A stretch of DNA of 29,139 nucleotides from JAVBLP01 sp031553505 (lineage in GTDB: Bacteria; Elusimicrobiota; Endomicrobiia; Endomicrobiales; Endomicrobiaceae), in the NCBI GenBank assembly GCA_031553505.1, contig JAVBLP010000010.1:1-29139 (forward strand), written 5' to 3'. Each line of letters opens with the position of its first letter. The stretch's first letter is position 1. The position numbers and the translations under genes are program-made. The notes below the pieces were generated by a model. The model saw only the letters and a list, made by a program, of their open reading frames with translations, did not search any database and had not been told where the DNA came from. Below are positions 22,926 to 29,139 of the stretch, piece by piece.

Positions 22926-24377
22926 ATGCGAAGCGCTGAAGCTTCCGCACCAAAATATAAAGCACATCCTTTAAAAGCATTGCTGTTTGCGGCCGCAGTT
23001 GCAATGCTGTTTGGGGGATGTGCTTCCGGTTTAACTGGGTACTACGCGGATTTAAGGGCAAAAATTGATGTTGAAGATTACGAAGGCGCAGCAAAATTTG
23101 TAGATAAATCCAAGGGAAAATACGGAAAGAAAAATATCCTTCTGTATTACCTTGATTCCGGCATGACCAGCCATTTAGCGCGGGATTACGGCCAAAGCAC
23201 GAAAAAATTTGAACTTGCCAAAGAAAAATTTGCCGAATACTACCAAAAAAGCATAACCGCCGGCGCGGTATCGATGATTTATAATGATAATTCAATGCCT
23301 TATTACGGCGAAAATTATGAAAGGGTGCACATAACCGTTTTTGAAGCACTCAACTATATTTTGCTCGGCGAAGACAATGAGGCCGTTGTGGAAGCGCGCC
23401 AGGCGGATACGATGTTTCGGACTTTCGCGGTTGAAAAAAACTATAAAAACTTTTATAAAGATGACGGTTTTATAAGGTATTTTATGGGCATTATTTATGA
23501 AAACGGCGGATATTTAAATGACGCGCATATATCTTATTATATGGCTCTTAAGGCTTACCAAAACGGTATAGCGAATGTTCCGGTGCCGAAAGACCTTATT
23601 AATGATGCTTATACTTCCGCTTTAAAACTCGGAATGCCGGAACGAGCCGATGAGATAAAAAAAGAATTTCCGAATGCTAGAAGAAATGATATTCAGGCAG
23701 GATACGGCGAATGTATAATCGTAGATTATAACGGTTTTATGCCTAAAAAAGTTGACAATATATTGGAGTTTGCCCTTTTTGACATATGGCCTTACATAAA
23801 CCAGGTTGAAGTTGACGATTCAAAAGAGGCAAAAGAATTTGATCAGGCAAGATCCGTAGTTATTTCGGCTTTCGCAAGCGATTACGTAAAAGTCGCTTTT
23901 CCGAAGTACGAAAATATCCCGAATAAAGTTAAATCATTCAGGGTTAACACCGAAGATGCAAGAGGAAGAAAAAGGGATTCGTACATGGCGCAGAATCTTG
24001 CTGAAGTAGCACGGAAGTGCATGAATGACGAATTGGGAAAAATATACGCCAAAACTTTAGCGCGCGCGGCAGTTAAGTACGCGGTCGGCAAAAGCGTTTC
24101 AAAGGCGGTAACTGATAATTCAAACTCAAACTGGGGCACATTAACGCAAATTGCTTTTAACGTTTACAATTCGATGTCGGAAACGGCGGATAAACGCGCC
24201 TGGCACACCCTTCCGGAAAATATTCTTATGACGCGGGTTTTTCTTCCCGCGGGTCCAAGTGAAATAGAAATTGAATTTTTGGACGCTTATGAAAGCGTTA
24301 TAAAAACAAAAACTATCGCAGTTGACATAAAAGAAGGAAAAAAGAATTTTGTTGTATTAAGGAGCGCCGTACAATGA
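22926..24377 (+). CDS. COG3014-like helical-repeat lipoprotein
   Basis: A 483-residue protein with a late lipoprotein signal: basic residues to about 17, a hydrophobic stretch and the lipobox FGGC (C32). The middle (about 45-260) is helical with TPR-like spacing: phrases such as GAAKFVDKSKGKYG, NILLYYLDSGMTSHLARDYGQS and FIRYFMGIIYENGGYLNDAHISYY. The C-terminal third (about 330-480) is beta-rich and ends in a barrel-like strand pattern. It resembles an uncharacterised group (COG3014) often seen beside lpoB and LPP20-like genes; the assignment is from memory. Start codon choice is uncertain because no Shine-Dalgarno is visible; translation may be coupled to lpoB, 2 bases upstream. It overlaps the next gene by an ATGA. 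Confidence 0.7.
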   Translation: MRSAEASAPKYKAHPLKALLFAAAVAMLFGGCASGLTGYYADLRAKIDVEDYEGAAKFVDKSKGKYGKKNILLYYLDSGMTSHLARDYGQSTKKFELAKEKFAEYYQKSITAGAVSMIYNDNSMPYYGENYERVHITVFEALNYILLGEDNEAVVEARQADTMFRTFAVEKNYKNFYKDDGFIRYFMGIIYENGGYLNDAHISYYMALKAYQNGIANVPVPKDLINDAYTSALKLGMPERADEIKKEFPNARRNDIQAGYGECIIVDYNGFMPKKVDNILEFALFDIWPYINQVEVDDSKEAKEFDQARSVVISAFASDYVKVAFPKYENIPNKVKSFRVNTEDARGRKRDSYMAQNLAEVARKCMNDELGKIYAKTLARAAVKYAVGKSVSKAVTDNSNSNWGTLTQIAFNVYNSMSETADKRAWHTLPENILMTRVFLPAGPSEIEIEFLDAYESVIKTKTIAVDIKEGKKNFVVLRSAVQ

Positions 24378-25312
24378 AAAGGTTATTATTTGTTTTATCA
24401 GTGTTTTTGTTTCCGGCGCTTGTAAGCGCGGCTGTTCCTGAATGGGCAAAGACAGGCAGAAGCTCTTCTTATCCTCAGGAAATGTTTTTTACCGCGGCGG
24501 CTTCGGGCAGCAGCTATGAAAACGCCGAATACCTCGCCAAAAAAGATTTATTTTCAAGAATTATCGCGGAAACTAAAAAGCAGGGAGATAAAGGGCAGGA
24601 GTCTGCCATGGATATGCTGTTAATGCCTTTCTGCGAGGTCCGCCTTAAGCATAGCGAACGCGGCAAATACTATGTTCTTGCCGCAATAGATAAAAGTTCT
24701 TTTAAAATTAGTATTGAGGAAGAATTGTCATATATTGAAAGAATGCTTTTTGACGCTAACTTGATTTTAGACACTTCCCGCAATACAGGCTCCTCAAGAA
24801 TCAGGGAAATTGACGGCGTTTTGGAGCTTTATGAAAGGCGCGACGCGATATATTCGTTGAAAAAGCTTTTAAAAGAAAGCGTCGCAGTGTCAGATATTAC
24901 TGCTTACGAAAGGGAAAAGCTTGTGCAGCAGCGAAAAGAACTTTTGAAAAAAGCGTCTTACTATATTGAAGCGGAAGGCGCGTTAAAAACAAAAATACGG
25001 GATTTATTCGCAAAAAACGGTTTTGTGGTTGTTAACGCTAATCCTGCCAGGGAAGAAGACGGGGAAACATTTCTTACCGTTAAATGCAGTATCCAGAGTT
25101 TGAAAACTATGGTTAACGGCGGTATCAAATATGATTGGATTGCGGATACCGTTTTGTATGATTCTTTTAGCAATGATACTGTCATATATTCAAGCACTGC
25201 TGCCGGAGAAACGGCCTCTCTTGAAGAAAATGACGCAAAAGAGAAGGCACGGACAGCCTCTGAAAAAGAAATATTGTCAGAAATTGAAAATTTTTTAAAA
25301 GAAGCGCTGTAA
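24374..25312 (+). CDS. LPP20-like secreted envelope protein
   Basis: A 312-residue protein with a cleaved signal peptide (MKRLLFVLSVFLFPALVSA, cut near residue 19; no lipobox). The mature N-terminus, VPEWAKTGRSSSYPQEMFFTAAASG followed by an alanine-rich helix (ENAEYLAKKDLFSRI), has the pattern of the LPP20 family domain: PEW, a gap, then glycine and a helix of A-x-x-A-x-x-L type. The rest is mixed helix and strand, with a second similar module at about 205-300. It is the third gene of the lpoB operon, overlapping the previous gene by four bases. Function is unknown; context suggests an outer-membrane or cell-wall role. Confidence 0.7.
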   Translation: MKRLLFVLSVFLFPALVSAAVPEWAKTGRSSSYPQEMFFTAAASGSSYENAEYLAKKDLFSRIIAETKKQGDKGQESAMDMLLMPFCEVRLKHSERGKYYVLAAIDKSSFKISIEEELSYIERMLFDANLILDTSRNTGSSRIREIDGVLELYERRDAIYSLKKLLKESVAVSDITAYEREKLVQQRKELLKKASYYIEAEGALKTKIRDLFAKNGFVVVNANPAREEDGETFLTVKCSIQSLKTMVNGGIKYDWIADTVLYDSFSNDTVIYSSTAAGETASLEENDAKEKARTASEKEILSEIENFLKEAL

Positions 25313-25321
25313 TACCGCTTC

Positions 25322-25350
25322 TTGATTGAAGGGGCAAAAACTTATATAAT
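25322..25350 (+). promoter_or_regulatory. Promoter of nfnA-nfnB
   Basis: TTGATT (25322-25327), a 17-base spacer, TATAAT (25345-25350). The predicted leader is about 35 bases. Just past the -10, TACTAAAACTTATTGTA (25351-25367) is a partial palindrome in the same position as the candidate Rex operator at 3352. Confidence 0.75.
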
Positions 25351-25391
25351 TACTAAAACTTATTGTATTTTTAAGCAAAAAGCAGGTTGAA

Positions 25392-26237
25392 ATGTATAAA
25401 ATAACCAAGAAAAAAATCATCGGGCAAAAGATAAAGAGTTTTTATGTTGAAGCTCCGGAAATCGCGAAAAACGCGAAAGCCGGGCAGTTTGTGATGCTGC
25501 GCATAGATGAAACGGGCGAAAGAATACCTTTAACGGTAGCAGATACAGACATTGAAAAAGGTTTGGTCCAGATTATTTTTCAGGAAATGGGCAAAACAAC
25601 CGTAAAACTCGGCGAAATGAATGAAGGCGACTATATAAAAGATTTTGTAGGCCCCCTTGGCCATCCTACCGAGATTGAAAAATACGGCATAGTTGTCGCG
25701 GTCGCAGGCGGCGTCGGCACGGCCGAAGTGCTGCCTGTAATAAGGGCATTGCGCGAAGCAGGAAATAAAATCATTACGGTGGTAGGCGCCAGATGCGAAG
25801 ATTTAATAATACTTAAATGCGAGCTTGACGAAGTCAGCGATGAACTGTTTTTTGCTACCGATGACGGTTCTCTCGGCACAAAAGGGCTTGTTACCGACGT
25901 TTTAAAAGATATTATTGCGAAAGAAAAGATAGATGTTGTTTACGCCATAGGGCCGGTTCCCATGATGAAAGCCGTCGCAAACCTTACAAAACCGCAAAAT
26001 ATAAAGACGCTTGTTTCTTTAAACCCCATAATGGTTGACGGTACGGGAATGTGCGGCGCGTGCAGGGTTACCGTTGACGGAAAAACAAAGTTTGCCTGCG
26101 TTGAAGGCCCTGAGTTTGACGCTCATAAAGTAAACTGGGATGAGCTTGTTTCAAGGCTCGGGCTTTTCCGCGATTTAGAAAAAGTTTCGCTGGATAATTT
26201 TAATCATAGTCCGGAGTGTAAATGCCGCAAAGAGTAA
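25392..26237 (+). CDS. nfnA: NADH-dependent reduced ferredoxin:NADP+ oxidoreductase, small subunit (NfnA/SudB)
   Basis: A ferredoxin-NADP reductase-type flavoprotein of 281 residues. The FAD-binding RIPLT (44-48) lies in the barrel, AGGVGTAEVLP (105-115) starts the NAD-binding fold, and VDGTGMCGACRVTV...FACVEGPEFD carries a [2Fe-2S] site with C221, C224 and C236; three Cys plus one Asp is the arrangement known for NfnA. In characterised Nfn this subunit binds NADH and pairs with NfnB to bifurcate electrons between ferredoxin and NADP(H). An extra cysteine pair lies at 276 and 278 in the last residues. It overlaps nfnB by 16 bases. Similar proteins are also called SudB. Confidence 0.92.
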   Translation: MYKITKKKIIGQKIKSFYVEAPEIAKNAKAGQFVMLRIDETGERIPLTVADTDIEKGLVQIIFQEMGKTTVKLGEMNEGDYIKDFVGPLGHPTEIEKYGIVVAVAGGVGTAEVLPVIRALREAGNKIITVVGARCEDLIILKCELDEVSDELFFATDDGSLGTKGLVTDVLKDIIAKEKIDVVYAIGPVPMMKAVANLTKPQNIKTLVSLNPIMVDGTGMCGACRVTVDGKTKFACVEGPEFDAHKVNWDELVSRLGLFRDLEKVSLDNFNHSPECKCRKE

Positions 26238-27598
26238 AAATGCCCGAAAGGGAACCCAGTGTGCGCAACAAAGATTTTAAACAGGTTAACGAGGGTTATG
26301 CCGCGGCGCAGATGCTTGAAGAGTCAAAGCGCTGCCTGCAGTGCAAAAAACCTCTTTGTACTGAAGGCTGCCCTGTTGAAATCAATATTCCCGGATTTAT
26401 AAAACACCTTTCTGAAAATAATCCGGCGGGAGCGATAAAAGTATTAAAAGAAAAGAATAATCTTCCTGCCGTCTGCGGGCGCGTCTGCCCTCAGGAAAAT
26501 CAATGTGAAAAACACTGCATACTTGCAAAAAAAGGCGAAAGCGTCGCTATCGGAAATTTGGAAAGATACGCTGCCGACTGGGCGGCTGACAATATAAATG
26601 AAAAACAGCAGGCGGTAAAAAGCAACGGGATAAAAGTTGCTGTTGTTGGTTCCGGACCGGCAGGGCTTACGTGCGGCGGGGATTTGGCAAAGGCGGGCTA
26701 TGACGTAACCATTTTTGAATCGCTTCACGATACCGGCGGAGTTTTAAGGTACGGTATACCTGAATTCAGGCTTCCGATAGACGTTTTGGATAAGGAAATT
26801 AATGCTCTTAAAGAGCTTGGGATAAAAATAGTCCTTAACACTCTTGTAGGCAGGACTAAAACCGTAAAAGAGCTGTTTGCGGAAGGTTATAAAGCTGTTT
26901 TTGTAGGCACAGGCGCCGGGCTTCCGGTGTTTTTGGGCATTGAAGGCGAAAATTTAAACAATGTTTACTCCGCAAACGAATTTTTAGTGCGAGTTAACCT
27001 TATGCGTTCTTTTGATTTTCCGAATTATGACACACCGATATATAAGGGAAGAAATGTAGTGGTAGTCGGCGGCGGCAATACCGCGATGGATTCCGCCAGG
27101 ACGGCTTTAAGGCTTGGCGCTTCGAGCGTAAAGCTTGTTTACAGAAGAACCGAAAATGAAATGCCTGCCAGAAAAGAAGAAAGGCTTCACGCGAAAGAAG
27201 AAGGCATTGAATTTATAACGCTTGCCAATCCCGTTAAATTTTCCGGCAACGAAAAAGGCTTTGTAAAAGCAGTTGAATGCATAAAAATGGAACTCGGCGA
27301 GCCTGATGAATCAGGCAGAAGGCGCCCTAAAAAAATTCCAGGTTCAAATTTTGTTATGGAAACAGACCTTGTCGTTTTGGCTTTGGGCTTAAACCCGAAT
27401 CCCGTTCTTCCGTCACTTACCGAAGGGCTTGAAACCGATGACCACGGCTATCTGGTAATTGATGATAATTATATGACTGCAATTCCCGGTATTTTTGCCG
27501 GAGGGGATATAGTCGGCGGCGATACCGTAATACAGGCTATGGGTATGGGCAAACAGGCGGCTAAAAAAATCTCCGAATATTTAAACTCTTCAAAATAA
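26222..27598 (+). CDS. nfnB: NADH-dependent reduced ferredoxin:NADP+ oxidoreductase, large subunit (NfnB/SudA; GltD-like)
   Basis: A 458-residue GltD-type flavoprotein. Two [4Fe-4S] sites lie in the N-terminal domain (C38, C41, C46, C50 and C85, C89, C95, C99). FAD fold GSGPAGL (143-149), NADP(H) fold GGGNTAMDSA (283-292) with YRRTENEMPARKEE after it, and the closing FAD motif IFAGGDIVGGDTVIQAMGMGKQAA. In Nfn this subunit holds the bifurcating flavin. Alone, GltD-like proteins serve glutamate synthase, but no gltB is present and the overlapping nfnA partner settles the call. ATG 26222 has GGAG five bases upstream; an ATG at 26240 is an alternative. It would make NADPH from NADH plus reduced ferredoxin, complementing HydABC. 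Confidence 0.93.
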   Translation: MPQRVKMPEREPSVRNKDFKQVNEGYAAAQMLEESKRCLQCKKPLCTEGCPVEINIPGFIKHLSENNPAGAIKVLKEKNNLPAVCGRVCPQENQCEKHCILAKKGESVAIGNLERYAADWAADNINEKQQAVKSNGIKVAVVGSGPAGLTCGGDLAKAGYDVTIFESLHDTGGVLRYGIPEFRLPIDVLDKEINALKELGIKIVLNTLVGRTKTVKELFAEGYKAVFVGTGAGLPVFLGIEGENLNNVYSANEFLVRVNLMRSFDFPNYDTPIYKGRNVVVVGGGNTAMDSARTALRLGASSVKLVYRRTENEMPARKEERLHAKEEGIEFITLANPVKFSGNEKGFVKAVECIKMELGEPDESGRRRPKKIPGSNFVMETDLVVLALGLNPNPVLPSLTEGLETDDHGYLVIDDNYMTAIPGIFAGGDIVGGDTVIQAMGMGKQAAKKISEYLNSSK

Positions 27599-27618
27599 TC
27601 TTTAAACCCAAAATATTG

Positions 27619-27624
27619 TATACT
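27619..27624 (+). promoter_or_regulatory. Possible -10 box for a leaderless hydE transcript
   Basis: TATACT lies 6 bases before the hydE ATG, and no ribosome site is present. No good -35 is seen at the right distance (TAATCT at 27596-27601 is the best), so this rests on the -10 alone. hydE could instead be expressed from the nfn promoter. Confidence 0.35.
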
Positions 27625-27630
27625 TATCCC

Positions 27631-28671
27631 ATGCAATCCGTAAAAAAACTTTTAACCGACGTTTTTGAAAATAATTCAGAGGTTTTGCCGTCTTTGGCAA
27701 AGCTTTTGGAAATTTCTTTTGAAGAAAGCGGCGAAATTTTAAAATTTGCCGATGAGATATGCTTCAGGTTTTGCGGTAAAGGCATTCTTGTTAGGGGCAT
27801 TGTGGAGTTTTCAAGTTACTGTAAAAACAACTGTTATTACTGCGGCCTTAACACCGGCAATAAAAAACTTGAGCGTTACAGGCTTGGTAATGAAGAAATT
27901 ATTTCCGCGGTACAAAAAATGTTTGAAACCGGCATAAGAACCGCTGTTTTGCAGTCCGGGGAAGATGATAATTACGACTGGGACGAACTTGCTTTTGCCG
28001 TTAAAAAGATAAAGAAAAGCTTTGATATGCGTATAACTCTTTCCTGCGGCGAACAGGAAGAGAAAATTTATGAAAAGTGGAAAAAAGCCGGGGCTGACAG
28101 ATATCTTTTAAAAATAGAAACGACAAACAAATCTCTTTATGAAAAACTTCACCCTAAAATGAGTTTTCATAAAAGAATTGAATGCTTAAAAATTTTGAAA
28201 GAACTCGGCTTTCAGACAGGCAGCGGAATGATTGTAGGCTTAAAAAGCCAGACATTGGAAGATATCGCAAATGACATAATCTTTTTTGCAAAAGAAGGTT
28301 TTGATATGATAGGTATAAATCCGTTTATCGCCCATTCTGAAAGTATGCTGAAAAACCACCCGAACGGCAATCCGTATCTGGCAATTAAAACGGTCGCGCT
28401 GACAAGAATAATTACAAAAAATGCCCACCTGCCTGCTACGACGGCTTTGGGAAGCATAGGGGGAGAAGATTTGCGGGTTGAAGCTTTAAAAGCCGGCGCA
28501 AACGTAATAATGCCTAACTTCACGCCGTACGAGTACAGAAAAAGTTATGAAATATATCCTAATAAACGTTGCTTAAGCGAAGATGAAAACGTAATATATT
28601 ATCTGGAAGAAATGGCAAAAAAAGCGGGAAAAGTTTTAGATTTTTCAAAAGGCGATACATTAAAAAAATGA
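27631..28671 (+). CDS. hydE: [FeFe] hydrogenase H-cluster radical SAM maturase HydE
   Basis: Works with HydG and HydF to build the dithiomethylamine-bridged di-iron part of the H-cluster. The 346 residues (from the ATG at 27631; a TTG five codons earlier is weaker) match the family length. The radical SAM motif is C64-X3-C68-X2-C71 in SSYCKNNCYYCGLN; LQSGEDDNYD (107-116), SCGEQEEK, YLLKIETTN (158-166) and GMIVGLKSQT follow the BioB-like barrel, and MPNFTPYEYR (294-303) is near the C-terminus. The optional C-terminal second cluster found in some HydE proteins is not supported, as only one cysteine (C314) lies there. It overlaps hydF by ATGA. Confidence 0.96.
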   Translation: MQSVKKLLTDVFENNSEVLPSLAKLLEISFEESGEILKFADEICFRFCGKGILVRGIVEFSSYCKNNCYYCGLNTGNKKLERYRLGNEEIISAVQKMFETGIRTAVLQSGEDDNYDWDELAFAVKKIKKSFDMRITLSCGEQEEKIYEKWKKAGADRYLLKIETTNKSLYEKLHPKMSFHKRIECLKILKELGFQTGSGMIVGLKSQTLEDIANDIIFFAKEGFDMIGINPFIAHSESMLKNHPNGNPYLAIKTVALTRIITKNAHLPATTALGSIGGEDLRVEALKAGANVIMPNFTPYEYRKSYEIYPNKRCLSEDENVIYYLEEMAKKAGKVLDFSKGDTLKK

Positions 28672-29139
28672 AAATAATGAAAGCATTGACCATACAAATA
28701 GGCATTTTCGGCAGAACAAACGCCGGAAAGTCAACGCTTATGAATTTTATTACCGGGCAGGACGCGTCAATCGTTTCGGATGTTCCCGGCACAACGACTG
28801 ATGCGGTATATAAGCAAATGGAGTTAAACCCGCTTGGGCCGGTAACTTTTACAGATACCGCCGGTATTGATGACGCTTCTTCGCTGGCTGATGCCAGAAT
28901 AGAAAAGACGCGAAGAGCTTTGGGCGCGAGCGATGCGGCATTTTTGGTTTGCGAAGCCGGAAAATTCGGAGATTTTGAAAAAAATATTGTAAACGAAGCC
29001 GGTAAAAACAATACCCCCGTTATAATTATTATCGGAAAAACCGATATTGTTGCTCCCGAAGACACTTTTGCGGAAAGCCTTAAAAAATACTCAAAAAACA
29101 TAATGCTTTTTTCAAAGAAAAACACAAACAGAGACGCAT
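28668..29139 (+). CDS. hydF: [FeFe] hydrogenase maturation GTPase HydF, N-terminal fragment
   Basis: 157 complete codons are present; the gene runs off the right edge without a stop. HydF is the GTPase scaffold that receives the di-iron subcluster from HydE and HydG and loads it into HydA. The visible part is the GTPase domain: P-loop GIFGRTNAGKSTLMN, the G2 loop with VPGTTTDAV, G3 DTAGIDD, and a G4-like GKTD. The phrase DAVYKQMELNPLGPVTFTDTAG is typical of HydF rather than of Era or EngA. Start: ATG 28668 overlapping the hydE stop; ATG 28677 is an alternative. The N-terminus is shorter than in most HydF. The cluster-binding C-terminal domain is outside the window. Confidence 0.95.
   Translation, partial: MKIMKALTIQIGIFGRTNAGKSTLMNFITGQDASIVSDVPGTTTDAVYKQMELNPLGPVTFTDTAGIDDASSLADARIEKTRRALGASDAAFLVCEAGKFGDFEKNIVNEAGKNNTPVIIIIGKTDIVAPEDTFAESLKKYSKNIMLFSKKNTNRDA

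Noticed and set aside
22810..23349. 179-codon minus-strand frame across the lpoB/COG3014 junction
   Set aside because: Antisense to two genes with signal peptides and consistent operon structure; no supporting signals.
1..29139. CRISPR array, prophage, insertion sequence or integrase
   Set aside because: No regular direct repeats, transposase, integrase or phage genes were seen; gene order and style are uniform throughout.

Overview
The window is a 29.1 kb stretch of a moderately A+T-rich bacterial chromosome with intact, tightly packed genes. Signal peptides, lipoboxes, several outer-membrane beta-barrel proteins, an LpoB-type lipoprotein and MltG point to a Gram-negative cell. A Rex-headed trimeric [FeFe] hydrogenase, its maturases and an Nfn-type transhydrogenase point to a strict fermentative anaerobe. 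The gene set looks to me most like Elusimicrobiota (Endomicrobium/Elusimicrobium-like); this is recognition by gene content and protein flavour, not a computed placement.

Left part (1-8464): the 3' end of hydG, then rsgA and a strong terminator; a 440-base spacer full of inverted repeats; an Omp85-type barrel gene on the minus strand; then, divergently, the rex-hydC-hydB-hydA operon. That operon has a clear sigma70 promoter whose start region is covered by a 20-bp near-perfect palindrome, a likely Rex operator.

Middle (8487-15502): ruvX, a NYN-domain protein, mltG, a very small sigma-like gene with a zinc-finger partner, a cysteine desulfurase and mnmA run as one tight plus-strand string. 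A 44-codon membrane protein, endonuclease IV (minus), tRNA-Leu(CAA) and 2,3-BPG-dependent phosphoglycerate mutase (minus) follow. Several convergent or single units are separated by good intrinsic terminators.

Right part (15629-29139): two outer-membrane proteins with near-identical promoters and similar long leaders; a U32-family protein (minus); pfkA-tyrS; an LpoB / COG3014-like / LPP20-like envelope operon; nfnA-nfnB; then hydE and the start of hydF, cut by the window edge.

Together the genes describe NAD(H)/ferredoxin redox balancing. Glycolysis (pfkA, gpmA) makes NADH. HydABC would couple NADH plus reduced ferredoxin to H2. NfnAB would couple NADH plus reduced ferredoxin to NADPH. Rex senses NADH/NAD+ and controls the hydrogenase. 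HydE, HydF and HydG build the H-cluster, and the cysteine desulfurase can supply sulfur for Fe-S clusters and for MnmA tRNA thiolation. The best leads beyond ordinary annotation are the minimal sigma/zinc-finger pair, the Rex palindrome, a recurring leaderless-gene architecture, the twin porin leaders and the hairpin-rich spacer. I found no CRISPR array, prophage or insertion sequence.
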